A stretch of 64,000 nucleotides of DNA from Parvularcula sp. LCG005 (GCF_032930845.1 NZ_CP136758.1:1-64000), one strand, 5' to 3'. Shown: positions 17,662 to 27,101, counted from the stretch's first letter. A program made the numbers and translations. The notes: generated from the sequence alone by a model not told the origin.

Positions 17662-18651
17662 ATGGTCAACCGCATTCTGATAATCATCGGGGGCGCATTG
17701 GCGCTGATCATCGCCATTCTGTGGCTGCTCAACACATCGATGTTTGCCTTGCCGCCCGAAGGACAGCAGCCCGCGCTGATTTCCCATCGCGGTGTGCACC
17801 AGACCTACCATCGTGCAGCGCTCGAGCGAGATACCTGCACCGCCATCCGCATTGACGAGCCACGACACACTTATCTGGAGAACACGATCCCTTCCATGCA
17901 GGCCGCTTTCGATGCAGGCGCGGCGGTGGTGGAGCTGGATATCCATCCGACGCCGGACGGTCATCTGGCGGTTTTCCATGACTGGACGCTGGACTGCCGA
18001 ACGGACGGGACAGGCGTGACGCGGCAGACCCCCATGTCTGTGCTGAAGACGCTGGATATTGGCTACGGGTACACGGCCGATGGCGGCAACACCTATCCCT
18101 TTCGCGGGAAATATGTGGGCGCCATGCCGACGCTGGATGAGGTGTTCGACGCTTTTCCCGACAGGCGTTTCCTGATCAACTTCAAGGGCCGTGATCCGGG
18201 TGAGGGACAGGCCCTTGCTGTGTTCCTGCAAAGGCGCGGCAATACGGAGCAGGTCTGGGGCGTATATGGGTCGGACGAATCGATTGGCGGCCTGGCGGCG
18301 ACCTTTCCTGATGTAATGAGCCTGTCCAAGACCAGCATGATGGCCTGCGCCAAGGATTACATTGCAAAGGGCTGGACAGGCTACGTGCCTCAATCCTGCC
18401 GCGGTCGCATCATGTTCGTTCCGGTTTCTCACGCGCGTCTGATGTGGGGCTGGCCGCACCGGTTCATGCAGCGCATGGATGGCGTTGGCACACGGGTGGT
18501 CCTGCTGGGCCCCATGACGAAAGATGATGTGGGAACATCCGGCATTGACAGCGCGGCATTGCTCGACCGTGTGCCTCATGATTTTGGCGGCTATGTCTGG
18601 AGCAACAGGATTGAGGAGATCGGTCCGATGGTGGTCGCGCCAGCAGACTAA
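17662..18651 (+). CDS. glycerophosphodiester phosphodiesterase family protein
   Basis: A 329-residue protein with an N-terminal membrane anchor (RILIIIGGALALIIAILWLL) and a GDPD barrel facing the periplasm. Catalytic features are ISHRGVH (first His-Arg), YLENTIPSMQAAFDAGA (Glu-Asn) and VELDIHPTPDGHLAVFHDWTLD (Glu-Asp and His). A 25-residue insertion lies between the first two motifs. The substrate could be glycerophosphodiesters from lipid turnover. Its stop overlaps the convergent priA by 4 bases. Confidence 0.88.
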   Translation: MVNRILIIIGGALALIIAILWLLNTSMFALPPEGQQPALISHRGVHQTYHRAALERDTCTAIRIDEPRHTYLENTIPSMQAAFDAGAAVVELDIHPTPDGHLAVFHDWTLDCRTDGTGVTRQTPMSVLKTLDIGYGYTADGGNTYPFRGKYVGAMPTLDEVFDAFPDRRFLINFKGRDPGEGQALAVFLQRRGNTEQVWGVYGSDESIGGLAATFPDVMSLSKTSMMACAKDYIAKGWTGYVPQSCRGRIMFVPVSHARLMWGWPHRFMQRMDGVGTRVVLLGPMTKDDVGTSGIDSAALLDRVPHDFGGYVWSNRIEEIGPMVVAPAD

Positions 18652-20867
18652 GTGAAGATATAGGGATCCACATCCACGGTCATCCGCACGCTGGATTTGA
18701 GCTTCGTTCGCGACAGCCAGGTGGCCACCACGTTCTGGATGGACACGCGGCGGTCCGTCTTGACCAGAAACCGCAGGCGATAGGTGCCGCGAAGACGATA
18801 AAGCGGCGCCGGTGCCGGACCCCAAATCTCAACACCCTCCGCCTGCGGCACAACTTGGGCCAATTGTCGTGCAGCTTCGTTTAGGGCGGCTTCATTCTCA
18901 CCGGACAGAATGATGGCGGCCAGTCGCCCATAGGGCGGAAAGCCAAGGCTGGCTCTGCCTTCCAGCTCGGCGCTCGCGAAACCGTCCCTGTCCTGCGCTT
19001 CCAGGGCGCGAATGACGGGACTGTCCGGCTGATAGCTCTGCAGCATGACGCGGCCCGGCTTCTCTGCCCGGCCCGCACGCCCTGCGACCTGGCTCAGGGT
19101 CTGGAAGGTCCGCTCCGCCGCGCGCAGGTCACCGCCGGCAAGGCCAAGGTCCGCATCCACCGCGGCGACCAGCGTGAGGTTGGGGAAGTTATGGCCCTTG
19201 GCGGCGGCCTGTGTGGCCACGAGAATATCGATCTCGCCATTGGTCATCCGCTCAAGGAGAGACTTGGTGGCGCCCGGCCGCATCATGGTATCCGATGACA
19301 GAACTTCCACCACCCGGTCGGGCCATTTGAGCCGCGCTTCCTCTTCGATCCGCTCGACGCCCGGGCCGCAGGGGACCAGGCTGTCAAACGCGCCGCAGTG
19401 GGGACAATGATCCGGGCGCGGCATGGAAAAGCCCGTATGGTGACAGACAAGACGGCCGGTATATTTGTGCTCGACCAGCCAGGTGTCGGAATCCGGCGCT
19501 GTCATTTTTTCCCCGCATTTGCGGCACAGAGTGACGGGCGCATAGCCCCGGCGGTTCAGGTAAAGGAGCACCTGCTCCTGCCGCGACAGCGTGTCGTTGA
19601 TGGCGTCGACCACTTTGGGCGACAGCCATTCTCCCTTTTCCGGTGGATGGCTGCGCAGGTCGACAATCGCCGTTTCCGGCATCTGTGCAGGGCCAAATCG
19701 TGACGTAAGCTGAATAATATCGTATCGACCTTCCTCGACGTTGGCGAGGGTTTCAAGCGACGGCGTCGCCGAAACGAGGACAACGGGAAAACCGCCGAGG
19801 GCGCCGCGTGCGACCGCCATGTCCCGCGCCTGATACAGGACGCCGTCATGCTGTTTGTAGGCGGCTTCATGCTCTTCATCCACGACGATCAGGCGCAGAT
19901 CCGCATAGGGAAGGAAAAGGGCAGAGCGGGCACCCACCACCAGCCGGGCATTGCCATCGGCCACACGCTTCCAGACCCGCCGCCGCTCTGCACTCGACAG
20001 GTCCGAGTGCCAGTGCGCGGCCGGCGTCCCAAAGCGGTCTTCGATGCGTTGCAGGAACGGGAGGGTCAGCGCGATTTCCGGCAGCAGGACGCACACCTGT
20101 GCCGTGGGGGACGCGGCAAGTGCCGCCGCGGCCGCCTCTAGATAGACTTCCGTCTTGCCGGAGCCGGTCACCCCGTCGATCAGCGTTGACGAATAGCGCC
20201 CCGCCTTCACCCTCTCGATGAGGTCGTCCGCTGCCGCCTTCTGGTCGTCGGACAATTCGCGGCCCGGACGGCCGGGGTCCGGTGCAGCGAAGGGCGGGTC
20301 CGGATCAATATCCACGGCAGCAAGGCCGCCTGCCTTCGCCAGGCCGCGCACCACCGCGTCACTGACGCCGGCTGCTTTGGCCAACATGCTGGCTGTCTGC
20401 GGTATCTCAGGATGCGCAGCGTCGTAGACCGCCTGACGCTTCTCCGTCAGGCGCAGATCCGCAGGTGGCGGGATGACCTGCAGAAACCCTGTCTGGCCCT
20501 TGATCGGTTCGAACACCTGACCCGATCGCATGACGAGGCGCAGGACCGTGCCTTTGGGCGACAGGGTATAATTCGCAACCCAGTCGACAAACGCCATCAC
20601 ATCGGCAGGCAGGGGACGCGCGTCGATGCGCTCCGCCAGCGGTTTGAGCTTTTCGTCCGCTACCGTTGCATCGGCCTCGCCGGTCCAGACGACGCCGCGC
20701 ACCATCCGGGGCCCCAGCGGCACCACCACAAAATCGCCGGGTTCAGCCGCCATGCCGAGGGGGACCTTGTAGTCGTACCCGTTCCCCATGGGCAGCGGCA
20801 GGACAACCTTCACGCGGCGCAGTGGCTCGGCGGCGGCGTCGGTCAAAAAGCTGGCTTGCGCGGTCAT
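18648..20867 (-). CDS. priA: primosomal protein N' (replication restart helicase PriA)
   Basis: 3'-5' helicase that reloads replication at stalled forks. The 739-residue protein has the N-terminal 3'DNA-binding region (VVLPLPMGNGYDYKVP), Walker A GVTGSGKTEVY, the DEEH box, and eight zinc-binding cysteines in the blocks CRKCGEKM, CHHTGF, CPHCGAF and its neighbours. The region ILVATQAAAKGHNFPNLTLV is helicase motif V, and QVAGRAGR is motif VI. All expected motifs are intact. Its promoter would lie in the 128-base gap to the divergent haloperoxidase gene. Confidence 0.96.
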   Translation of the reverse strand: MTAQASFLTDAAAEPLRRVKVVLPLPMGNGYDYKVPLGMAAEPGDFVVVPLGPRMVRGVVWTGEADATVADEKLKPLAERIDARPLPADVMAFVDWVANYTLSPKGTVLRLVMRSGQVFEPIKGQTGFLQVIPPPADLRLTEKRQAVYDAAHPEIPQTASMLAKAAGVSDAVVRGLAKAGGLAAVDIDPDPPFAAPDPGRPGRELSDDQKAAADDLIERVKAGRYSSTLIDGVTGSGKTEVYLEAAAAALAASPTAQVCVLLPEIALTLPFLQRIEDRFGTPAAHWHSDLSSAERRRVWKRVADGNARLVVGARSALFLPYADLRLIVVDEEHEAAYKQHDGVLYQARDMAVARGALGGFPVVLVSATPSLETLANVEEGRYDIIQLTSRFGPAQMPETAIVDLRSHPPEKGEWLSPKVVDAINDTLSRQEQVLLYLNRRGYAPVTLCRKCGEKMTAPDSDTWLVEHKYTGRLVCHHTGFSMPRPDHCPHCGAFDSLVPCGPGVERIEEEARLKWPDRVVEVLSSDTMMRPGATKSLLERMTNGEIDILVATQAAAKGHNFPNLTLVAAVDADLGLAGGDLRAAERTFQTLSQVAGRAGRAEKPGRVMLQSYQPDSPVIRALEAQDRDGFASAELEGRASLGFPPYGRLAAIILSGENEAALNEAARQLAQVVPQAEGVEIWGPAPAPLYRLRGTYRLRFLVKTDRRVSIQNVVATWLSRTKLKSSVRMTVDVDPYIFT

Positions 20868-20995
20868 GCAGGAAGGATGGGGAGGGCTGGCATGGGCCTT
20901 CTCTATCCCCGGCAGTGCAAAATCGCCAGAGGCACAGACCTTGCACTGCGGCGGTGGGCAGTGTGGAATAAACGGGTGAGTTGGGAAATATCGCG

Positions 20996-22741
20996 ATGAC
21001 GGGGCAGGAAAAAAAATTCTCGCGCAGGAATATTCTGAAGGGCGCGGGCGGTCTGGCCGCCGGGGGCAGTCTGCTGGGGCTGGGTTCAGCCCACGCCAGA
21101 ATGCGGGGTGAACCCCGGTTGCCGCCCGGGAAGGTCATGAAGGACAAGATCGACGCTTATCGCGGACCCTTGCCTAATCGGCCCGGCGCCCAGCCCAATG
21201 ATGGTTATAGTGTCCGTCGCGCGGCCGATGTGTTCCGACGCAAACTGGACGCCGCGCGCCGCTATCTGACGACCCAACCGCCGCCGCAGGAGACAAATGG
21301 CGACGAGGAGCGTTATGCCGACTACCGCGCTAGCTTTACCAAGACACTGCCTCACGATTCCCGCGGCCGGGTCGATCCGGCCGCCTATGACAGCCTGTTG
21401 CGCGCGATGCGCAGCGGGCGGCCTGCGGATTTCGAGCGCATCCAGCTCGACAATACGGTCCGCACACGCAAGCTCGCGAACCCGCAAGGTGCGTTTGTCC
21501 TGCCGATGTCGGGCGGTGATGGGCACGCGGCCCGTATAAAGCCGCCGCCATCTTTCACCAGCGATGAGATGGCTGCCGAAATGCTGGAGCTGTACTGGAA
21601 GTCACTCCTGCGCGATGTGCCCTTCACAAGGCTGGAAAGCGATCCGTTGATGCGCCGTGCGCTGACGGACATCAACAGCTTTCCGCATATCGTTGGCAAA
21701 CCCAAACGGGGCCTTCATACGGCCCAGACGCTTTTCCGCGGCGAAACCCCTGGCGATCTGGTTGGGCCCTATATCAGCCAGTTTCTGTGGTACGATGTGC
21801 CCTACGGCAGCTACACGATGCCACAGCGGTATCCCATTGCGGCGCAGGACACGAATTTCGTGACGGAAAGCGCCGAATGGCTGGCAGTCCAGCGGGGTGC
21901 CGTCCCTCGCAGTGGCGTGCGCGGGCCTGAACGTTTCATCAGCACACCGCGTGATCTGGGCGCGTTTGTTCACGCTGATTTTCCCTACCAGACCTATCTG
22001 AACGCTGCGCTGATCCTTCTGGGAATGGGCCCCGACGTGGTGGCGGCCGGTAATCCGACAAACCGTCAGACGACAGAGGGCGGTTTCGTTTCTTTCGGCG
22101 GACCCGATATCCTGGACCTTGTGGCACTGACCGCACGGGCGTCGCTTTGCGGTGCGTGGTACCAGAAATGGCTGGTGCATCGTCGCCTGCGTCCTGAGAA
22201 CTACGGAGGGCGCCTGCAGTTCCAGGCTGCGGGGATGGACGATTATGATTTGCCGCGCCTGCTGCTTGAGACGGAAGCGCTGGGACGTACACGTCGCCAA
22301 TATGGCAATGTCTTCCTCCCCCAGAGCTATGCTGAAGGCGCACCCACTCACCCCTCCTACCCAGCAGGTCATGCCTGTATCGCGGGGGCCTGTACCACCA
22401 TGCTGAAAGCGTGGTTCCGGGAGGACAAGGTCCTGTCGCGTCCAGTCGTGGCGGACGAGACCGGTCACACCCTGCTACCCTATTCGGGAACACTGACAAT
22501 CGGGGGGGAGCTGAATAAACTGGCGTCAAACATCTCCCTCGGCCGCGACTGGGCCGGTGTGCATTATCGCTCTGACGGGATTGACGGTATGGAGATGGGT
22601 GAGGCGATGGCGATCGATATCCTTCGCGACCGGTCCGTCCTCTATAACGAGCAGTTTGATGGCTTCACGCTCACGACATTCGCTGGTCAGACGATCCGTA
22701 TCCAGAACGGCCGTGTTTCGGGTGGCCGAGCCGGCTATTGA
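20996..22741 (+). CDS. Tat-exported vanadium-dependent haloperoxidase-like protein
   Basis: A 581-residue protein with a twin-arginine signal (KKFSRRNILKGAGG, then a short hydrophobic stretch to AHA). The C-terminal half has the PAP2/haloperoxidase signature: KWLVHRRLRPE (Lys and Arg, near residues 391-400), HPSYPAGHACIAG (the P-S-x-P-S/A-G-H block) and ISLGRDWAGVHYRSD (Arg, catalytic His near 523, Asp). These residues hold vanadate in haloperoxidases or phosphate in related phosphatases. Ser of SGH is Ala here, as can occur in the family. The start at ATG 20996 is preferred to the TTG at 20981. Activity (halide or phosphate) cannot be read from sequence. Confidence 0.88.
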   Translation: MTGQEKKFSRRNILKGAGGLAAGGSLLGLGSAHARMRGEPRLPPGKVMKDKIDAYRGPLPNRPGAQPNDGYSVRRAADVFRRKLDAARRYLTTQPPPQETNGDEERYADYRASFTKTLPHDSRGRVDPAAYDSLLRAMRSGRPADFERIQLDNTVRTRKLANPQGAFVLPMSGGDGHAARIKPPPSFTSDEMAAEMLELYWKSLLRDVPFTRLESDPLMRRALTDINSFPHIVGKPKRGLHTAQTLFRGETPGDLVGPYISQFLWYDVPYGSYTMPQRYPIAAQDTNFVTESAEWLAVQRGAVPRSGVRGPERFISTPRDLGAFVHADFPYQTYLNAALILLGMGPDVVAAGNPTNRQTTEGGFVSFGGPDILDLVALTARASLCGAWYQKWLVHRRLRPENYGGRLQFQAAGMDDYDLPRLLLETEALGRTRRQYGNVFLPQSYAEGAPTHPSYPAGHACIAGACTTMLKAWFREDKVLSRPVVADETGHTLLPYSGTLTIGGELNKLASNISLGRDWAGVHYRSDGIDGMEMGEAMAIDILRDRSVLYNEQFDGFTLTTFAGQTIRIQNGRVSGGRAGY

Positions 22742-22783
22742 TTGGCTCTTGCCCCGGGACAGATGCGACTGGTAGGAACGGGG

Positions 22784-23260
22784 ATGCCCAGAAAAGTCCC
22801 TGAAATTCTCTGTGTCTGCCTTGGTAATATCTGCAGATCACCTGCGGCAGAGGGGGTTCTGCGGGATCGTCTGACGGCTGCGACGATTGATGCGGTGATC
22901 GACAGCGCTGGAACAGGCGGCTGGCATCGCGGCAATCCGCCCGATCGCCGGATGATCGCTGCAGCCAGGGCGCGCGGTCTCGACCTCACGGGGCAGCGGG
23001 CGCGGCAGGTCGATGTGGGCGACTTTTACGTCTTCGATTTCATCCTCGCCATGGACAGCCAGAATTTTGCGGATCTGCAGGATCTGGCCCCGCGGGACGG
23101 GACAGCCTCCCTGCACAAATTTCTGGATTTCGCCAATGGCGGTGATGTGCCGGACCCCTATTATGGTGGCGCGGATGGGTTTGAAACTGTTCTCGACCTG
23201 CTGGAAGAGGCCAGCGACGGATTCATCCGATATCTGACAGAATGGCAAAGCGGTGCCTAG
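22784..23260 (+). CDS. low-molecular-weight protein-tyrosine phosphatase
   Basis: A 158-residue protein with the active-site loop VCLGNICRSPAAEG (C-x5-R-S) near its N-terminus and the general-acid Asp in VPDPYYGG near its C-terminus. It removes phosphate from tyrosine or works as an arsenate-reductase-like enzyme. ATG 22784 has AGGA six bases upstream and gives family-typical length; earlier TTG and ATG codons lack a good site. Its end overlaps the following gene by 8 bases, so the two are translationally coupled. Confidence 0.92.
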   Translation: MPRKVPEILCVCLGNICRSPAAEGVLRDRLTAATIDAVIDSAGTGGWHRGNPPDRRMIAAARARGLDLTGQRARQVDVGDFYVFDFILAMDSQNFADLQDLAPRDGTASLHKFLDFANGGDVPDPYYGGADGFETVLDLLEEASDGFIRYLTEWQSGA

Positions 23261-24110
23261 GCTTCTTGCAATTGGCTTTGGCTATGTGGCGACGGCGCTG
23301 CATCAACGGTTGATGCGCGATCAATGGCACGTCACGGCGACGTCCCGGACCCATCATCCCGATGCCGATGGCATCAGCTATGTCCAGTGGGCCTCTCCTG
23401 ATCCGCTCCCAACCCATCTGTTTGCGGATATTGATGCGGTGGTTGTCTCGGTCAGCCCGGGGGCAGAGGGGTGCCCCGCCGCCCGTGCCATGCCGGATAT
23501 TTCCCTGGGCGACGTACCCGTCCTCTATCTGTCATCCACCGGCGTCTACGGCGATTTTGACGGTGACTGGGTTGACGAAACATCGCCCTGTGAGCCCGGG
23601 ACCCAGCGAGGATATCATCGTCTTGATGCTGAAGAGCAATGGCAGGCATTCTGCACGGATCATGGCGGCCGGCTGCATATCTGTCGGCTGGCCGGCATTT
23701 ACGGCCCTGGTCGCAGCGCCATAGACCGCCTGTTGTCGGGGGATGCGACGCCCAGGATCATCAAGCCAGGGCAGGTGTTTAATCGCATCCATGTGGACGA
23801 CATCGCTAACGGCCTGGCTGCATTAATCCGTACACCGGAGGCGCCTACCGTCATCAATTTTGCCGATGACGAACCGGCCCCGCCGCAGGATGTGATCGCT
23901 TGGGCGAGCACGCTCCTCCATCGACCATTGACGCCCGAAGTGCCGTTTGAGGACGCCGAGCTGTCGGCCATGGCCCGCAGTTTTTATCAGGACAACAAGC
24001 GGCTGAAAAATGACCGGTTGAAAACCGTGGCAGGGCCGCTTCTCTACCCGACCTATCGTGAGGGCCTGGCGGCTGTGCTCCGCCAACGCATCGAAAGCGG
24101 TGCATCATGA
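23253..24110 (+). CDS. NAD(P)-dependent sugar epimerase-like SDR (YeeZ type)
   Basis: A 285-residue extended SDR. It has a glycine-rich nucleotide-binding start (LLAIGFGYVATALHQRL), the YLSSTGVYGDFDGDWVDET block typical of YeeZ-like NAD(P)-binding proteins, and FNRIHVDDIANGL in the substrate domain. The usual Tyr-x3-Lys is not clearly conserved; the GYHRLDAEEQW region takes its place, as in this subgroup. The GTG start at 23253 overlaps the phosphatase gene and the stop overlaps the next gene by 4 bases. Substrate unknown. Confidence 0.82.
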   Translation: MPRLLAIGFGYVATALHQRLMRDQWHVTATSRTHHPDADGISYVQWASPDPLPTHLFADIDAVVVSVSPGAEGCPAARAMPDISLGDVPVLYLSSTGVYGDFDGDWVDETSPCEPGTQRGYHRLDAEEQWQAFCTDHGGRLHICRLAGIYGPGRSAIDRLLSGDATPRIIKPGQVFNRIHVDDIANGLAALIRTPEAPTVINFADDEPAPPQDVIAWASTLLHRPLTPEVPFEDAELSAMARSFYQDNKRLKNDRLKTVAGPLLYPTYREGLAAVLRQRIESGAS

Positions 24111-24703
24111 GCGATGAAGACGTCCCGAAAAAGGTTCATCCGGTTCAGGCACTGGCTGTCGCCCTCGTGGGCCAGTTTGCCTTCATCGGCGTAGCGCTCT
24201 TCATTCATGATGTGACGGAAGTGGATCTGGTCGGGGCCCTTGGCTTTGTGCCTCTGGATCTTCTGTGGGGACTGCTCGGCGCCACCGCGCTGATCGGGCT
24301 GGCCCTCATGCTGCGCCGGGCATTGCCGGGGGTGTCGCGAGATTTGGACAAGCTGATCGATGACATGCTGAATCAGGCAGGTCTGTCCCTGACGCCTCTC
24401 ACCATTCTCATCCTGAGTGCCGCCGCCGGCTTTGCAGAGGAGCTGTTGTTCCGTGGCGCACTGCAGGGGTGGCTGATGGGGCATTTGCCAGTTGCAGCCG
24501 CCATAGCCCTGCCAACGCTGCTCTTTGCGGCGCTGCATCTCTATAGCGTGACCTATATGCTGATTATCCTGCCGGTGGGTCTGGCCCTGGGTCTTCTGTA
24601 TTGGGCTACGGGCAGTCTGTGGGGCGTGATCATCGCTCACACACTTTATGACGTCTTTGCCTTCAGCTTCGCACGATGGCGCCACAGCCGGGTTGGGAAA
24701 TGA
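24107..24703 (+). CDS. CPBP family intramembrane metalloprotease
   Basis: A 198-residue membrane protein of the CAAX protease and bacteriocin-processing (Abi) family. Catalytic motif 1 is EELLFRGALQGWL, motif 2 is FAALHL, and motif 3 is GVIIAHTLYDV, each in a hydrophobic helix. The first two helices are before residue 75. ATG overlaps the previous stop. Substrate not inferable. It is the last gene before ahcY, and a short palindrome starts 1 base after its stop. Confidence 0.88.
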   Translation: MSDEDVPKKVHPVQALAVALVGQFAFIGVALFIHDVTEVDLVGALGFVPLDLLWGLLGATALIGLALMLRRALPGVSRDLDKLIDDMLNQAGLSLTPLTILILSAAAGFAEELLFRGALQGWLMGHLPVAAAIALPTLLFAALHLYSVTYMLIILPVGLALGLLYWATGSLWGVIIAHTLYDVFAFSFARWRHSRVGK

Positions 24704-24704
24704 T

Positions 24705-24720
24705 ATAAAGAAAGCTTTAT
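24705..24720. promoter_or_regulatory. candidate operator upstream of ahcY
   Basis: Inverted repeat ATAAAG-AAAG-CTTTAT ending 58 bases before the ahcY start. Arms are 6 bp and perfect. ahcY is a target of the ArsR-family regulator SahR in several proteobacteria, and the position is right for such a site. I cannot verify the motif consensus. Confidence 0.4.
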
Positions 24721-24778
24721 GTCCTTAACCGGCCCTGCTATGCGGTTTTCAATTCAGCTGAAACCGAAGGGGCCCTTC

Positions 24779-26179
24779 ATGAGCCAGGATTACGTCGTCA
24801 AGGATATCAATCTCGCCGAATACGGCCGCACTGAAATCGTTATTGCCGAGCACGAAATGCCCGGTCTGATGGCGACGCGGGAAGAATTTGGCGCCAGCCA
24901 GCCGTTGAAAGGCGCCCGCATTGCCGGCTCGCTGCACATGACGATCCAGACGGCGGTCCTGATCCAGACGCTTGAAGCGCTGGGTGCAGAAGTCCGCTGG
25001 GCCTCGTGCAATATCTACTCGACCCAGGACCATGCCGCTGCAGCCATTGCGGCCAACGGCACACCGGTCTTTGCGGTGAAAGGCGAGAGCCTCGAGGAAT
25101 ACTGGGATTATGCTGACCGCCTTTGGGAATGGCCAAACGGCGAAGTCGCGAACATGATCCTCGACGATGGCGGCGATGCCACCATGTTGATCCTGCTCGG
25201 CGCCGACGCGGAAAAAGATCCATCGGTTCTCGATAATCCGGGCAATGAAGAAGAAAAATGCCTCTTCAATGTCATCAAGAAGCGCCTGGCCCGTGATCCG
25301 GGTTTCTATTCCAAGGTCAAAGCCTCGATCAAAGGCGTGACCGAAGAAACGACCACCGGCGTTCTGCGTCTGTATCAGCGGGAAAAAGAAGGCACCCTGC
25401 CATTCCCTGCCATCAACGTGAATGACAGCGTCACCAAGTCGAAATTCGACAACAAATATGGCTGCCGTGAGTCCTTGGTGGATGGCATCCGTCGCGGTAC
25501 GGACGTCATGCTGGCAGGCAAGACCGCGCTCGTGGCCGGCTATGGTGATGTGGGCAAGGGCTCAGCCCAGTCCCTGCACGGCGCAGGCGCCCGGGTCATG
25601 GTGACGGAGATCGATCCGATCTGCGCGCTGCAGGCCGCCATGGACGGCTTTGAAGTTGTGACGATGGAAGATGGTGCCAAGCGTGCCGACGTTGTTGTCA
25701 CGGCGACCGGCAACAAGGATGTTCTGACAGCGGATCATATGCGCTCGCTGAAAGACATGGCGATCGTCTGTAACATTGGTCACTTTGACAATGAGATTCA
25801 GGTTGAATCACTGCGGAACTACAAGTGGACCAATGTGAAGCCGCAGGTGGATCTCATCGAGATGCCGAACGGCAACCGCATGATCCTGCTGTCCGAAGGT
25901 CGCCTCGTGAACCTCGGCAACGCAACGGGTCACCCGTCCTTTGTCATGTCGGCAAGCTTCACCAACCAGACGCTGGCGCAGATCGAACTGTTCAAGAACA
26001 ATGAAGACGGCAAGTACAAGAACAAGGTCTATGTCCTGCCGAAACATCTGGATGAAAAAGTGGCCGCCCTGCACCTCGACAAGGTCGGCGCGAAACTCAC
26101 CGAACTGACAGACGCCCAGGCCAAATATATTGGCGTTCATAAAAAAGGTCCGTTCAAGGGCGAAAGCTACCGCTACTAG
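24779..26179 (+). CDS. ahcY: adenosylhomocysteinase
   Basis: Splits S-adenosylhomocysteine into adenosine and homocysteine, keeping methyltransferases active. The 466-residue protein has [28 protein letters not shown], the [11 protein letters not shown] block, the NAD-binding [10 protein letters not shown] and the [10 protein letters not shown] stretch, and ends GESYRY. All are intact. The open frame begins 20 codons earlier at ATG 24719, but ATG 24779 ([16 protein letters not shown]) matches the family start and has GAAGGGG before it. A strong terminator follows. Confidence 0.97.
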   Translation: MSQDYVVKDINLAEYGRTEIVIAEHEMPGLMATREEFGASQPLKGARIAGSLHMTIQTAVLIQTLEALGAEVRWASCNIYSTQDHAAAAIAANGTPVFAVKGESLEEYWDYADRLWEWPNGEVANMILDDGGDATMLILLGADAEKDPSVLDNPGNEEEKCLFNVIKKRLARDPGFYSKVKASIKGVTEETTTGVLRLYQREKEGTLPFPAINVNDSVTKSKFDNKYGCRESLVDGIRRGTDVMLAGKTALVAGYGDVGKGSAQSLHGAGARVMVTEIDPICALQAAMDGFEVVTMEDGAKRADVVVTATGNKDVLTADHMRSLKDMAIVCNIGHFDNEIQVESLRNYKWTNVKPQVDLIEMPNGNRMILLSEGRLVNLGNATGHPSFVMSASFTNQTLAQIELFKNNEDGKYKNKVYVLPKHLDEKVAALHLDKVGAKLTELTDAQAKYIGVHKKGPFKGESYRY

Positions 26180-26200
26180 GACGACGGCATACCCAAAAGA

Positions 26201-26227
26201 AAAGGCGGCTCTCGGGCCGCCTTTTTT
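26201..26227 (+). terminator. Rho-independent terminator after ahcY
   Basis: Hairpin with 9-bp arms AAAGGCGGC/GCCGCCTTT and a 6-base loop, ending in a T6 run. It starts 21 bases after the ahcY stop. Confidence 0.88.
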
Positions 26228-26306
26228 GTTTCTGTGCTAACAAAAAATCCATTTGTCAGTAAATTTTTCTCGTGGGAAATTGCGGCCGTCTAACGGGGGC
26301 ATTCTC

Positions 26307-26957
26307 ATGACAAATTATCTGAAACCAGCGCTGCTGGCCATTATTGCTGCCAGCAGTTTCGGCGTTGGGCACGCCGCAACTCAATTGTATTTCACCAGCA
26401 CACCAGGCGCCTATGTTGGCGGTGGCATGACCAAAACTGTCACCTCCGTTGAGGATGGCGGTATCTTCAACGTACTGGCCTATGCCACCTTTGGCGGCGC
26501 CTATACGGTCGACTTCCAGAATAATGGATCAGACTATTCGGAGGGTTTCTGGTGGACCGTCGATTTCGCGCCACCCGCAGGCGAGGAATTGGCGGTCGGT
26601 CTGTATCTGGGGGCGACGCGCTTTCCTTTCCAGGATCCGGAAGATCCGGGCCTGTGGTTCTATGGCGATGGCCGCGGCTACAATATGAGCGCGGGATATT
26701 TCAGTATTCTCGATGTCGCGTTCGGCGAGTTCGGAGAACTGGAGTCGTTGGCTCTTGATTTTCTTCAGTATGGTGAGGGGTCGACCACTGAGTATGAATG
26801 GGGCAGCCTGCGCTACAAATCCGACATTGCGCTGACACTCAGCCCGATCCTCAACCCATCTGAGGTACCGCTCCCCTCTGCCGCACTTCTGCTTGGCCCG
26901 GTGCTGGCAGGGCTTGGGCTTCGCCGGCATCTGGCCCGGCTTGTCACACTGAAATAG
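26307..26957 (+). CDS. VPLPA-CTERM sorting-domain protein
   Basis: A 216-residue surface-type protein. It begins with a signal peptide (KPALLAIIAASSFGVGHA) and ends with a sorting signal of the VPLPA-CTERM/PEP-CTERM kind: VPLPSAALLLGPVLAGLGL then RRHLAR. These tails are cut by exosortases in bacteria that make extracellular polysaccharide. The middle (residues about 25-180) is Gly/Tyr/acid-rich, with no recognised domain. ATG 26307 has GGGGG seven bases upstream. No exosortase gene appears in this window, so one would have to be elsewhere. Confidence 0.82.
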   Translation: MTNYLKPALLAIIAASSFGVGHAATQLYFTSTPGAYVGGGMTKTVTSVEDGGIFNVLAYATFGGAYTVDFQNNGSDYSEGFWWTVDFAPPAGEELAVGLYLGATRFPFQDPEDPGLWFYGDGRGYNMSAGYFSILDVAFGEFGELESLALDFLQYGEGSTTEYEWGSLRYKSDIALTLSPILNPSEVPLPSAALLLGPVLAGLGLRRHLARLVTLK

Positions 26958-26977
26958 AACTTTGATGCTCGGCGCGC

Positions 26978-27001
26978 AAAGGCGGCTTCGCGGCCGCCTT
27001 T
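26978..27001 (+). terminator. hairpin after the VPLPA-CTERM gene
   Basis: Arms AAAGGCGGC/GCCGCCTTT with loop TTCGCG, 20 bases after the stop. The arms are identical to those of the ahcY terminator, but the T run is short (three), so its strength is less sure. Confidence 0.65.
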
Positions 27002-27101
27002 GCCTTGCCCAAATCCTGCTGTCGTCGGGCGGATTTCGTGTCTAAAATGACGATCTCTGACCCCAGATGAACGGGGTCGCCTCCTTCCATCTGGTGTTGT
27101 G

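Noticed and set aside
17563-18825. Extension of the ccmA frame by over 400 codons upstream
   Set aside because: It runs antisense through the phosphodiesterase gene, and the ATG at 17562 gives a normal CcmA length.
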